From Rhizobium sp. WYCCWR10014 (GTDB lineage: Bacteria > Pseudomonadota > Alphaproteobacteria > Rhizobiales > Rhizobiaceae), in assembly GCF_001657485.1 (NCBI RefSeq), contig NZ_LXFU01000029.1, positions 248,001 through 312,000 on the forward strand: a DNA stretch of 64,000 nucleotides, read 5' to 3'. Numbering within the stretch: position 1 is the first letter of the stretch; each line of letters starts with the position of its first letter. Position numbers and translations under genes: made by a program. The notes beneath the pieces were generated by a model. It was not told the DNA's origin. It saw only the letters and a program-made list of their open reading frames with translations, and ran no database searches. Positions 34,957 to 43,067 of this stretch are shown in pieces.

Positions 34957-35769
34957 TTACCGCGACTTCATCCATTTCTCCGTCCGCCGCAGCGCCAGCG
35001 ACAGACCGATCGTCAGGATCAGATAGATATAGGTGACGATCGAATAGGTTTCGAAGAAGCGGAAGGAGCCGGCGGCGTAGACCTTGCCCATCTGGGTGAT
35101 GTCGGCGACGCCGAGCACGGAGACGAGCGAGCTGTCCTTCACCATCGAGACGAAATCGTTGGAGAGCGGCGGGAAAATCACCCGGATCGCCTGCGGGAAG
35201 ACGACGGAACGGAAGCGCCGATAGCGCGAGAGGCCGAGCGCCTTGGCCGCCTCGATCTGGCCGAGATCGACCGACTGGAAACCGGCCCGGAAGATTTCGG
35301 CGATGAAGGAGGAATAACCGACCGTCAGCGCGATGATCGCTCGCCACATCAGCGACAGGTCGCGCACCAGGATGGGCTCGGCCACGCCTGACGTCACCAG
35401 CGGCGAAATCAGGAAATTATAGCCCGCAACCAGAGCCGGCGCGCCGACGAAGGCGACGTAGAACAGCAGCACGAGGATCGGTATGCCGCGGATGATCTCG
35501 ATGTAGAATCGCGCAATCTGACGCAACACCTGGCTGTCGGCCATACCAAGCAGGCAGATGCCGAGGCCGAGCACGGTGGCGAGCACGAAGGCGACCAGCG
35601 TGACGAAGACGGTGATGCCGACACCGTTGACGACGGTGCGGAAGACCTGGGCATAGATATCGTTGGCGACGATGACGACGGCAAGCACGAGGCCGATCGC
35701 GACAAGCGCGACCAGCCACCAGGGATAGTCGTCCTTGACGTGTCTGTCTGGAGATGGTCGCAAGGCCAT
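34957..35769 (-). CDS. Polar amino-acid ABC transporter permease (HisM/GlnP type)
   Basis: Inner-membrane permease, 270 residues, of the polar amino-acid uptake family. A first helix lies at about residues 18-38. The permease core begins near 50 (VNGVGITVFVTLVAFVLATV) and holds the family's YIEIIRGIPILVLLFYVAFV (about 92) and the EAA loop GQIEAAKALGLSRYRRFRSV (about 192-211), followed by FPQAIRVIFPPLSNDFVSMV and KDSSLVSVLG. It is 16 bp downstream of a matching binding-protein gene. No ATP-binding subunit or second permease follows; leuC is next. Confidence 0.93.
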   Translation of the reverse strand: MALRPSPDRHVKDDYPWWLVALVAIGLVLAVVIVANDIYAQVFRTVVNGVGITVFVTLVAFVLATVLGLGICLLGMADSQVLRQIARFYIEIIRGIPILVLLFYVAFVGAPALVAGYNFLISPLVTSGVAEPILVRDLSLMWRAIIALTVGYSSFIAEIFRAGFQSVDLGQIEAAKALGLSRYRRFRSVVFPQAIRVIFPPLSNDFVSMVKDSSLVSVLGVADITQMGKVYAAGSFRFFETYSIVTYIYLILTIGLSLALRRTEKWMKSR

Positions 35770-35785
35770 CAGCGGCTGCTCGGCG

Positions 35786-36583
35786 TCATTCGCCCATCTT
35801 GTAGTCGAGGAACCACTTCTTGTTCAGCCCATCCAGCGTGCCGTCGGCCTTGAGTGCTGAAATGGCGGCATTGACCGGGGCGACAAGGTCGGACCCTTTC
35901 GGGAAGATGAAGCCGAAATCTTCGGTGCCGAGCGGTTCGCCGATCAGCTTCAAGGCGCCGTTCGAGGCATCGACATAGCCTTTGCCGGCAGTGCCGTCGG
36001 TCAGCACGACGTCGACGTCGCCGGCCTTCAGGGCCTGGACGGTGGCGCCGAAGGTTTCGAAGAGCTTGATGCGCGGGTTCTGCTCGTTGCCATCAAGCAC
36101 TTCATAGACGGCGGTGTAGAAGGGCGTGGTGCCGGGCTGCGCGCCGACCAGGCCATCCTTGAATTCGCCGAAGGACTTGCCATCGGCGAAGCGCTTCTCA
36201 TCGCCGCGCACCAGCATGAACTGCTGCGAGCGCATATAGGGATCGGAGAAATCCACCTTCTGCTTGCGGTCTTCCTTGATGGTGATGCCGGTCATGCCGA
36301 TGTTGTATTGGCCGTCGGAAACCGCCTGGATCATCGCGTCCCAGCTGGTGTTCTGGTATTCGACCTTGAAGTTCAGCCGCTTGGCGATCTCGTTCATCGC
36401 ATCATATTCCCAGCCGATCGCCTTGCCGGATTTCGGATCGACGAATTGCAGCGGCGGATAGGCATTCTCGGTGACGACGACGACGCTCTTGCCGCCGAGA
36501 TCGGGCAACTCGGCGGCCGATGCGGCCAGGGGTAGAAGAGCAAGGGCGGCGAAGCTCGCAAGAACGGTACGGCGAAACAACAT
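35786..36583 (-). CDS. Amino-acid ABC transporter substrate-binding protein, family 3
   Basis: Periplasmic binding protein, 265 residues from MLFRRTVLASFAALALLPLA at 36583, with signal cleavage after AASA-AE. Binding-protein signature: VVVTENAYPPLQFVDPKSGK (about 35-54) and GWEYDAMNEIAKRLNFKVEY, then WDAMIQAVSDGQYNIGMTGI. The second lobe has ALKAGDVDVVLTDGTAGKGY. All are standard in polar amino-acid or cystine-type binding proteins. It forms a two-gene unit with the downstream permease. The ligand cannot be told from sequence by eye. Confidence 0.94.
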   Translation of the reverse strand: MLFRRTVLASFAALALLPLAASAAELPDLGGKSVVVVTENAYPPLQFVDPKSGKAIGWEYDAMNEIAKRLNFKVEYQNTSWDAMIQAVSDGQYNIGMTGITIKEDRKQKVDFSDPYMRSQQFMLVRGDEKRFADGKSFGEFKDGLVGAQPGTTPFYTAVYEVLDGNEQNPRIKLFETFGATVQALKAGDVDVVLTDGTAGKGYVDASNGALKLIGEPLGTEDFGFIFPKGSDLVAPVNAAISALKADGTLDGLNKKWFLDYKMGE

Positions 36584-36663
36584 TGAACGGTTCCCCAAAA
36601 TTGAACGGCAAAAACTGTCACGGAAGATAGGTCTGAGGCAAGGGCGCCCACTGCGTGGCCGAG

Positions 36664-36698
36664 CAAAAAATAGAAAAGGCGACCCGAAGGCCGCCTTT
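36664..36698 (-). terminator. Rho-independent terminator of the rpsP-rplS group
   Basis: Read on the minus strand: AAAGGCGGCC-TTCG-GGTCGCCTTT stem (one G-T pair), then TTCTATTTTTT. Begins 31 bases after the rplS stop. Confidence 0.85.
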
Positions 36699-36728
36699 CC
36701 AAGCAAAGAATTTTGCGTAGGGCAGATC

Positions 36729-37283
36729 TTATTCTGCTGCCGGTTCCGCTGCAGCGGCGGCTGCTTCAGCGGCGGCCTTTTCGGCAGCGGCCTTGGCTTC
36801 CGCAGCTTCGGCTGCTGCCTTCTCGGCGGCGAGCGCCTGAGCTGCTGCAATCTTTTCAGCTTCGATGCGTGCCTTTTCTTCGGCAATGGCGGCGCGCTCG
36901 GCGTCGTTGAGCTTGCGGGCGCGGACGCCGGTGTCTTCAACGATACGGGCAGACTTGCCGCGGCGGTCGCGCAGGTAATAGAGCTTGGCGCGACGGACCT
37001 TACCGCGGCGAACGACGTCGACGCTTTCGATCATCGGCGAGTAGACCGGGAATACGCGCTCGACGCCTTCGCCGTAGGAGATCTTGCGGACCGTGAAGTT
37101 TTCCTGCAGGCCGCCGCCGGAGCGGGCGATGCAGACGCCTTCATAGGCCTGAACGCGGGTACGGGTGCCTTCCGTGACCTTCACGTTGACGCGGACAGTA
37201 TCGCCCGGGGAAAATTCGGGAAGCGTGCGCTTGGCTTCGATCTTGGCGGCCTGTTCGGCCTCAAGCTGCTGAATGATGTTCAT
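36729..37283 (-). CDS. rplS: 50S ribosomal protein L19 with long Ala-rich C-terminal extension
   Basis: Ribosomal protein L19, 184 residues from [20 protein letters not shown] at 37283. The conserved core runs to about residue 120: [20 protein letters not shown], then [35 protein letters not shown] and [17 protein letters not shown]. The remaining ~65 residues form an Ala/Glu/Lys helix ([20 protein letters not shown] and similar). L19 is normally about 115-130 residues, so this tail is an extra, as in some other rhizobial L19 proteins. It stands 336 bp downstream of trmD in the same direction. Confidence 0.97.
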   Translation of the reverse strand: MNIIQQLEAEQAAKIEAKRTLPEFSPGDTVRVNVKVTEGTRTRVQAYEGVCIARSGGGLQENFTVRKISYGEGVERVFPVYSPMIESVDVVRRGKVRRAKLYYLRDRRGKSARIVEDTGVRARKLNDAERAAIAEEKARIEAEKIAAAQALAAEKAAAEAAEAKAAAEKAAAEAAAAAAEPAAE

Positions 37284-37618
37284 CGTCTTAACCTTTGGTT
37301 CTTCTGAAACAGCCAGAGCGCTCAACACTGATCCTTCGGAACTGGCCTCAGGACTTTGCCCGTCAAGGGCGGGAGCGGATTCGCCATTCTTTGTTTGCTG
37401 GCAGACGGGGATAAACCCCATTTCCGCGTGCGCCAATACACGAAAGGCCAAGGCTTGTCATCCCTTGGACGAGATTTTTGTGAAAAGGGCTGCGAAATCA
37501 GCCGTTTTTCTCACTTTAAAGCGCCGCGCGTCTTTTCTGACGCGCAAAGGACGCTGTAACATTTCGAATCTACGCATCGTGTTTTCCGAAAAGCAATCCC
37601 GATTTTCGAGCCGATACG
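37284..37618 (-). other. 335 bp trmD-rplS gap: repeats and possible rplS leader
   Basis: The trmD-proximal 110 bp is a mosaic repeat. The rest contains a hairpin with arms CCAAGG (37448-37453) and CCTTGG (37463-37468) and a long stretch before rplS with no gene. Such a long leader ahead of a ribosomal protein gene could host autoregulation or a promoter; no known motif is recognised. Confidence 0.45.
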
Positions 37619-37620
37619 CT
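37510..37620. repeat. Mosaic-type repeat, copy F
   Basis: TTAAAGCGCCGCGCGTC-TTTTCT-GACGCGC dyad plus TGTTTTCCGAAAAGCAATCCCG and GATTTTCGAG. The two parts correspond to the third and first dyads of the composite at 19400-19566 in altered order, showing the mosaic nature. Confidence 0.75.
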
Positions 37621-38302
37621 AGCCTTTTTCGAGCAGATCCGGCCGCCGCTCCCGGGTCAGCCGCATCGCTTCCTGATGCCGCCACTTTTCGATGGCGCCG
37701 TGATTGCCGGACGTGAGGATCGAGGGGATTTCCCGACCTTCCCATTCCTGCGGCCGGGTATAATGCGGATGTTCCAGCAGTCCGCCTTCGAAGCTTTCGT
37801 GCAGGCCGGAAAGATCGTTGCCCATGACGCCAGGCAGGATGCGGATAATCGCATCGAGCACGATCAGCGCCGCCGGCTCGCCGCCGGATAGGACGTAGTC
37901 GCCGATCGAGACCTCTTCCAGTCCGCGCGCTTCGATCACCCGCTGGTCGACGCCCTCGAAGCGGCCGCAGACGATGATGACGCCGTCGCCCGCCGCGAGC
38001 TCGCGCACACGCTGCTGCGTCAACGGGCGGCCGCGCGGGCTCATCAGCAGCCGCGGGCGGGTATCGTTTTCTGAGGCACTGTCGATTGCGCGGGCGAGAA
38101 TGTCTGGCTTCAGCACCATGCCGGCGCCGCCGCCGGCCGGTGTGTCGTCGACGGTGCGGTGTCTGTCGGTGGCAAAGTCGCGGATCTGTACCGTGTCCAG
38201 CGACCATTGCCCCCGCTCCATCGCCTTGCCGGCGAGCGAGAAGCCCAAATGCCCCGGAAACATTTCCGGATAAAGTGTCAGCACGCTCGCCCGGAAAGCC
38301 AT
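37619..38302 (-). CDS. trmD: tRNA (guanine-N1)-methyltransferase
   Basis: SPOUT methyltransferase that makes m1G37 in tRNA, 227 residues from ATG 38302 (a GTG three bases earlier is possible). Start [20 protein letters not shown]. Family motifs: [20 protein letters not shown] (about 51-70), [17 protein letters not shown] (about 85), [12 protein letters not shown] (about 115), and the trefoil knot [20 protein letters not shown] (about 133-152). The ATG overlaps the rimM stop by one base (TGATG), so translation is coupled. Part of the rpsP-rimM-trmD-rplS group. Confidence 0.97.
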   Translation of the reverse strand: MAFRASVLTLYPEMFPGHLGFSLAGKAMERGQWSLDTVQIRDFATDRHRTVDDTPAGGGAGMVLKPDILARAIDSASENDTRPRLLMSPRGRPLTQQRVRELAAGDGVIIVCGRFEGVDQRVIEARGLEEVSIGDYVLSGGEPAALIVLDAIIRILPGVMGNDLSGLHESFEGGLLEHPHYTRPQEWEGREIPSILTSGNHGAIEKWRHQEAMRLTRERRPDLLEKG

Positions 38303-38871
38303 CACTTCTTCTTTTTCGGCTTGTCGGGAGTGAATTTCGAAAGCTCTTCGGGATCTTCGACCAGCCCGGCCGCCAGCGGATCGATCAGCAGCGTGCCGGC
38401 CTCGAGGTCGATCTCCAACACGGAGGCTTCCGAGAAGGGGATCAGCACCGGACGTTTGCCCGGACCTTTGAGTTCCAGCAGGTCGCCGGCGCCGAAATCG
38501 AAGACGCCGGTGACCGTGCCATAACTGACACCCTTGTCGTCCCGCGCCTCGAGCCCTTCGAGATCGGCATAGTAGAACTCGTCGTCCTCCAGTTCCTCGT
38601 CCGGCAGGTTGTCCCGCTCGATATAGAGTTCAAGCCCGTTCAGAGCCTCGGCGGCATTGCGGTCGTTGACGCCGCGGAAACGGACTACGACGACATTCTT
38701 CATCTCGCGGATTTCGAGGACTTCGAAGCTGCGGCCGTCCATGCTGTGCAGATGGCCGTAGTCGCCAAGCGCGCCGGGATCGGCCGTATAGGCTTTGGCG
38801 CGCACCTCGCCGCGGAGGCCTTGCGCGCCGCCGATCGTCGCCATCAGAACGGGGTTTTCAAGCTTTGTCAT
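38302..38871 (-). CDS. rimM: Ribosome maturation factor RimM
   Basis: 16S rRNA processing factor that binds S19 during 30S assembly, 189 residues. Start [20 protein letters not shown] at 38871 is supported by GAAGGAACCC; an ATG four codons upstream is less well placed. The N-terminal RimM domain reads [20 protein letters not shown], and the C-terminal PRC-barrel has [20 protein letters not shown] and [20 protein letters not shown]. The tail is Lys-rich. A terminator hairpin separates it from rpsP upstream. Confidence 0.96.
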   Translation of the reverse strand: MTKLENPVLMATIGGAQGLRGEVRAKAYTADPGALGDYGHLHSMDGRSFEVLEIREMKNVVVVRFRGVNDRNAAEALNGLELYIERDNLPDEELEDDEFYYADLEGLEARDDKGVSYGTVTGVFDFGAGDLLELKGPGKRPVLIPFSEASVLEIDLEAGTLLIDPLAAGLVEDPEELSKFTPDKPKKKK

Positions 38872-38931
38872 GGGTTCCTTCATGTGAAGCCGAAAGACAG
38901 GTTTCTCATAAACGAAGTGCGGGCGATTGGA

Positions 38932-38965
38932 AACGAAAACGGGCGGCATGTCGCCATGCCGCCCG
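38932..38965 (-). terminator. Terminator-like hairpin between rpsP and rimM
   Basis: Minus strand: CGGGCGGCATG-GCGA-CATGCCGCCCG, then TTTTCGTTT. Perfect 11 bp stem with a GNRA-type tetraloop. It probably terminates part of the rpsP transcripts, giving more S16 than RimM/TrmD. Confidence 0.85.
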
Positions 38966-38984
38966 CTCGAAGGGAATGTCGCGA

Positions 38985-39356
38985 TTATTCCGCGGCGTCT
39001 GCAGCAGCAGCAGCGGCGTCGGCGACCTTCTGAGCCTTTTCGGCGGCGCGTTCCTGGGCGCGCTTGCCGGGCTTTGCCTTGACCGGGTTGTTCTTGACTT
39101 CGCGCTTGGCAACGCCGGCTTCATCGAGGAAGCGCAGAACGCGGTCGGTCGGCTGGGCGCCGTGTTCGATCCAGTGCTTGATGCGCTCGGCGTTCAGCTG
39201 AACGCGCTTCTCGTCGTCCTTGGCAAGCATCGGGTTCCAGGAACCGAGGTTTTCGAGGAAGCGGCCGTCACGCGGGCTGCGCGCATCGGCGAGAACGACG
39301 TGGTAGTACGGGCGCTTCTTGGAACCACCGCGGGCGAGACGAATTTTCAGTGCCAT
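38985..39356 (-). CDS. rpsP: 30S ribosomal protein S16
   Basis: Ribosomal protein S16, 123 residues. It starts [20 protein letters not shown], then [20 protein letters not shown], the diagnostic S16 sequence. A C-terminal tail from about residue 85 is Lys/Ala-rich ([20 protein letters not shown]). The core ends near residue 82, so the tail adds about 40 residues beyond the minimal protein. It sits between the chorismate mutase and rimM genes on the minus strand. Confidence 0.97.
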   Translation of the reverse strand: MALKIRLARGGSKKRPYYHVVLADARSPRDGRFLENLGSWNPMLAKDDEKRVQLNAERIKHWIEHGAQPTDRVLRFLDEAGVAKREVKNNPVKAKPGKRAQERAAEKAQKVADAAAAAADAAE

Positions 39357-39404
39357 GTTCTTTACTCCTTGGGCTTTTCTTGACCGCTTTCTTGAGCGGT
39401 ACGG

Positions 39405-39725
39405 TTATCGGGCTGCAGCGCTTTGTTCAGCGTGATCCGCAGCGATCTGCTCATGATGCCGGATGACTTCCTTGATGACGAAGTTCAGGAACTTCTCAGC
39501 GAAATCCGGGTCCAGATTGGCGGCTTTCGCCAGCTGGCGAAGGCGTTCGATCTGGTATTCCTCGCGCGCCGGGTCGGCCGGCGGCAATTTGTATTTGGCC
39601 TTCAGCACGCCGACCTCTTTAGTGCAGCGGAAGCGTTCGGCCAGCATGTGCACGAGAGCGGCATCGATATTGTCGATCGACTGACGATAGCTCGCGAGCT
39701 GGGCTTTGACGTTTGGATCAATCAT
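39405..39725 (-). CDS. Chorismate mutase (AroQ class)
   Basis: Monofunctional helical chorismate mutase, 106 residues, converting chorismate to prephenate for Phe/Tyr synthesis. Start MIDPNVKAQLASYRQSIDNI at 39725. AroQ pattern: first helix SYRQSIDNIDAALVHMLAER with the active-site Arg, RFRCTKEVGVLKAKYKLPPA with the second Arg/Lys pair, and DPAREEYQIERLRQLAKAAN. No signal peptide, so cytoplasmic. It lies 16 bp downstream of ffh and 48 bp upstream of rpsP, so it is embedded in the SRP/ribosomal string. Confidence 0.93.
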   Translation of the reverse strand: MIDPNVKAQLASYRQSIDNIDAALVHMLAERFRCTKEVGVLKAKYKLPPADPAREEYQIERLRQLAKAANLDPDFAEKFLNFVIKEVIRHHEQIAADHAEQSAAAR

Positions 39726-39741
39726 GGGGCAAACGATCCTT

Positions 39742-41328
39742 TCACTTCTTCTTCGGCAATCCGGGCAATCCCGGGAAACCACCGCCAAGGCCCGGCAGCT
39801 TGGCGCCGCCAAGGCCCGACAAACCACCCGGCAGACCGCCGAGACCGGGCATACCCCCACCCGGTTTTCCAAGCCCCGCCGCTTCCGCCTGCTTCTGCAA
39901 GGCCTCGAGCTGCCGGGGATCGATATTCGAGAGATCGGGCATGCCGCCACCCATGCCGCCCATGCCGCCGCCGAGCCCCATCTTGCCGGCAAGGCCGCCC
40001 ATCATCTGCTTCATCATGCCGCCTTTGCCCTTGCCGCCCATCATCTTCATCATGTCCGCCATCTGGCGGTGCATCTTCAGAAGCTTGTTGATGGCGGCGG
40101 CATCGGTGCCGGAGCCGGCGGCGATGCGCTTCTTGCGCGAATGCTTAAGCAGATCGGGATTGGTGCGCTCGGCCTTGGTCATCGACTGGATGATGGCGAT
40201 CTGGCGACCGAAAAGTCTGTCGTCGAGGCCGGCTGCGGCCATCTTGTCCTTCATGCCGGCCATGCCGGGCATCATCCCCATGATGCCGCCCATGCCGCCC
40301 ATCTTCTGCATCTGGCGCAGCTGGTCGGCGAGATCGTCGAGGTCGAACTTGCCCTTGGCCATCTTGGCGGCCATGGCGGCTGCCTTCTCGGCGTCGATGT
40401 TCTCCGCCGCGCGCTCGACGAGCGAGACGATGTCGCCCATGCCAAGGATACGGTCGGCGATGCGGCGGGGATGGAATTCCTCCAGCTCGCTCATCTTCTC
40501 GCCGACGCCGATCAGCTTGATCGGCTTGCCGGTGACGGCACGCATCGAAAGAGCGGCACCGCCGCGGCCATCGCCGTCCATGCGGGTCAGCACCAGACCA
40601 GTGATGCCGACGCGTTCGTCGAAACTGCGGGCGAGGTTGACGGCGTCCTGGCCGGTGAGGCTATCGGCGACCAGCAGGATTTCATGCGGGTTCGAGCGCT
40701 TCTTGATGTCGGCCATCTCGACCATCAAGGGCTCGTCGATATGTGTGCGGCCGGCGGTATCGAGGATGACGACATCATGGCCGCCGAGCCTGGCCGCCTG
40801 CACGGCGCGGGCAGCGATATCGGTCGGCGACTGGCCTGATATGATCGGCAGCGTGTCGATATTGGCCTGGGCGCCGAGCTGGCGAAGCTGCTCCTGCGCG
40901 GCCGGACGGCGCGTGTCGAGCGATGCCATCAGCACCTTCTTCTTCTCACGCGTCGACAGGCGATGGGCGATCTTCGCCGATGTCGTCGTCTTGCCGGAGC
41001 CCTGCAGGCCGACCATCATGATGACGACAGGGGCAGCGGCATGAAGGTCGACGCCAACCCCTTCGCCGCCCAGCATCTCGATCAGTTCGTCATGCACGAT
41101 CTTGACGACCATCTGGCCGGGCTTGATCGACTTCAGGATCTCGGCGCCGACGGCCTTTTCACGCACGCGGTCGGTGAAGGAACGCACGACGTCGAGCGCG
41201 ACGTCGGCCTCCAGCAACGCACGGCGAACCTCGCGCAGCGCCGCGGAAACATCGGCTTCCGAAAGCGCGCCACGGCCTGTCAGTCCATTCAGAATGGATC
41301 CAAGACGGTCCTGGAGGTTTTCAAACAT
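39742..41328 (-). CDS. ffh: Signal recognition particle protein Ffh
   Basis: SRP54 GTPase, 528 residues from MFENLQDRLGSILNGLTGRG at 41328. The N domain has ALLEADVALDVVRSF. The G domain carries GLQGSGKTTTSAKIA (P-loop, about 107-121), DTRRPAAQEQL, DTAGRTHIDEPLM (about 190) and TRMDGDGRGGAALSMRAVTG. The M domain is Met-rich (QMQKMGGMGGIMGMMPGMAG). A Gly/Met/Pro-rich tail of about 75 residues extends past the usual end. It binds signal peptides with the 4.5S RNA and docks to FtsY, whose gene lies 3 kb away on the other strand. A hairpin plus T-run sits 83 bp upstream of the start. Confidence 0.97.
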   Translation of the reverse strand: MFENLQDRLGSILNGLTGRGALSEADVSAALREVRRALLEADVALDVVRSFTDRVREKAVGAEILKSIKPGQMVVKIVHDELIEMLGGEGVGVDLHAAAPVVIMMVGLQGSGKTTTSAKIAHRLSTREKKKVLMASLDTRRPAAQEQLRQLGAQANIDTLPIISGQSPTDIAARAVQAARLGGHDVVILDTAGRTHIDEPLMVEMADIKKRSNPHEILLVADSLTGQDAVNLARSFDERVGITGLVLTRMDGDGRGGAALSMRAVTGKPIKLIGVGEKMSELEEFHPRRIADRILGMGDIVSLVERAAENIDAEKAAAMAAKMAKGKFDLDDLADQLRQMQKMGGMGGIMGMMPGMAGMKDKMAAAGLDDRLFGRQIAIIQSMTKAERTNPDLLKHSRKKRIAAGSGTDAAAINKLLKMHRQMADMMKMMGGKGKGGMMKQMMGGLAGKMGLGGGMGGMGGGMPDLSNIDPRQLEALQKQAEAAGLGKPGGGMPGLGGLPGGLSGLGGAKLPGLGGGFPGLPGLPKKK

Positions 41329-41411
41329 CGGCTCTTCCTTGATACGTTTCGGGCGGGTTTGGATATGCCCGGAAACGTCGTGCTTTTCCTTGACGAAAAC
41401 AAGACGCAAAG

Positions 41412-41509
41412 CCAAAAAGCACCCGAGGGCGCATCGCGCTGTCGGGTGTTGACCTCCGGGATCTCAGGTCCCGGTCGGCGGCTCGGAGTCATGCGGCTCG
41501 TCGCGGATT
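41412..41509 (-). ncRNA. Candidate ~98 nt small RNA or ffh leader/attenuator
   Basis: On the minus strand a good promoter (TTGACT-N17-TTTATC) is followed, about 60 and 80 bases on, by two compact hairpins and a T5 run. Hairpin 1 has the stem CCGGGA/TCCCGG with loop CCTGAGA (41456-41474). Hairpin 2 has CACCCGA/TCGGGTG (41420-41448) with an inner GCGC/GCGC, and TTTTT follows. This is either an independent small RNA or an attenuated leader of ffh. No SRP-RNA core (GGAAGCAGCC-like) is present, so it is not the 4.5S RNA. Confidence 0.45.
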
Positions 41510-41515
41510 GGGCGC

Positions 41516-41544
41516 GATAAACAGGAAAGTCGGGCGAAAGTCAA
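41516..41544 (-). promoter_or_regulatory. Sigma-70-type promoter upstream of ffh
   Basis: Minus strand: -35 TTGACT (41544-41539), 17-base spacer, -10 TTTATC (41521-41516). It resembles rhizobial housekeeping promoters (CTTGAC-N17-CTATAT). Transcription would begin near 41509. Confidence 0.6.
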
Positions 41545-41840
41545 GGCAATGCGGACAAATGACCGCATGACCGCCGTCTCAAAGCTGTGTGCCGAGAGGG
41601 CGGCAGTGTCTCACCCAGCGGTTGCAGCAAAAGTACATACTCACACAAATCGATGTATTGGCTTGCGCAATCCGCCAGGGTTTCAGGTTTTGCCGATAAA
41701 TATTGCCACTCCGGCGGCCGAATTCGCTGTCCATGCCAGTTGCAAATTATTCGGCTTGTGATTCTACTTTCTACTTAAGTGCGTCCTGTAAAATGATTCG
41801 TGAATATCCTTGATGCCGAATGAATCGGCGGAGATATCGA

Positions 41841-42044
41841 ATGCTAAATGCTGATATTGAGAGCTGGGCGCTGGCGCGGGCCCATCATATTGTTTTGAAC
41901 GAAGGCCTGAATCTCGCGAAGGCGGCACAGGATCTGGATCGCAAACGGTCCCGCTCGCTGGTCTACGAGCTGAGAAAGGTCATCACTGCAGCTATTGTCG
42001 AAGCCCATGCTGCATCCTTCGATCCTGACGGGGCGCAGCGGTAA
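41841..42044 (+). CDS. Small hypothetical protein
   Basis: A 67-residue protein starting MLNADIESWALARAHHIVLN at 41841, preceded by GGCGGAGATATCGA; an ATG at 41820 lacks a good ribosome-binding site. The sequence is amphipathic and mostly helical (LNLAKAAQDLDRKRSRSLVY), with no cysteines and no membrane segment. I recognise no family. It lies alone between ffh and dapF, in a stretch of lower GC (41640-41800). Coding seems likely from the ribosome-binding site and codon pattern. Confidence 0.5.
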   Translation: MLNADIESWALARAHHIVLNEGLNLAKAAQDLDRKRSRSLVYELRKVITAAIVEAHAASFDPDGAQR

Positions 42045-42161
42045 AAGCCGAGCTGCTGCCTCGAAGGGGTCAGTGGGCCGCAACGCCCGCCCGGCACTCA
42101 CCCACTGGTAATTCCTTCGCATTTCCGCCATATACACCGGAAAGACAGACGGAATGGTACC

Positions 42162-43067
42162 ATGAGCGCAACGGTCGAATTCGCGAGGATGAACGGGCTT
42201 GGCAACAAGATCCTGGTCGTCGACATGCGCGGCCGGCCGGACAAGGTGACGCCGGCGGCGGCGGTCGCGCTCAATGCCGATCCGCACACTGAGTTCGATC
42301 AGATCATGGCGATCCATGATCCGAAGGCCGAAGGCACCGATGCCTTCATCGATATCCTGAATTCCGATGGTTCGAAGGCGCAGGCCTGCGGCAACGGCAC
42401 GCGTTGCGTCGTGCAGGCGCTTGCCGCCGAGACCGGCAAAAAGGCCTTCACCTTCCAGACGGTTGCCGGCATCCTGAATGCCGTCGAGCACGAGGACGGG
42501 ACGATCTCCGTCGATATGGGCCGGCCGGTGTTCGATTGGGACAGGATCCCGCTGGCGGAAGAATTCCACGACACCAGCCGCATCGAGTTGCAGATCGGTC
42601 CGATCGACAATCCGGTGCTGCATTCGCCTTCGGCAATGTCGATGGGCAATCCGCATGCGATCTTCTGGGTGGACAGGGACGTGATGTCCTATGATCTCGC
42701 CCGCTTCGGACCGCTGCTCGAAAACCATCCGATGTTTCCCGAGCGCGCCAATATCACGCTGGCGCAAGTGACGTCGCCGACATCGGTGACGACGCGCACC
42801 TGGGAGCGCGGCGCGGGACTGACGCTCGCCTGTGGCTCGGCTGCCTGTTCTGCGGCTGTCAGTGCTGCGCGCACCGGCCGCACCGGCCGCAAGGTGACGA
42901 TCAATGTGGCTAGCGCCAAGCCGCCGGCCACGCTTTCCATCGAATGGCGCGAGCGCGACGATCACGTGATCATGACCGGCCCGGCCGAATGGGAATGGTC
43001 GGGCAGGCTCGATCCTTCGACCGGTCTCTGGTCGCGCGATGGTACCCGAGAGGCGGAGGCGCAGTGA
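42162..43067 (+). CDS. dapF: Diaminopimelate epimerase
   Basis: Cofactor-free epimerase converting L,L- to meso-diaminopimelate for lysine and peptidoglycan, 301 residues. Start [20 protein letters not shown] with the diagnostic MNGLGN motif. The two catalytic cysteines lie in [11 protein letters not shown] (about 72) and [10 protein letters not shown] (about 225). [14 protein letters not shown] [14 protein letters not shown] and [11 protein letters not shown] are also present. Its stop overlaps the GTG start of mtaB by three bases, and the genes to yciB follow on the same strand. Confidence 0.97.
   Translation: MSATVEFARMNGLGNKILVVDMRGRPDKVTPAAAVALNADPHTEFDQIMAIHDPKAEGTDAFIDILNSDGSKAQACGNGTRCVVQALAAETGKKAFTFQTVAGILNAVEHEDGTISVDMGRPVFDWDRIPLAEEFHDTSRIELQIGPIDNPVLHSPSAMSMGNPHAIFWVDRDVMSYDLARFGPLLENHPMFPERANITLAQVTSPTSVTTRTWERGAGLTLACGSAACSAAVSAARTGRTGRKVTINVASAKPPATLSIEWRERDDHVIMTGPAEWEWSGRLDPSTGLWSRDGTREAEAQ

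Noticed and set aside
33016..35391. Long plus-strand open frame (791 codons) across leuC and the permease gene
   Set aside because: It runs antisense to two genes with clear family motifs and shows no recognisable domain.
41412..41509. 4.5S SRP RNA upstream of ffh
   Set aside because: The segment lacks the conserved SRP RNA core (GGAAGCAGCC-like tetraloop region), so it was listed as an unknown RNA candidate instead.
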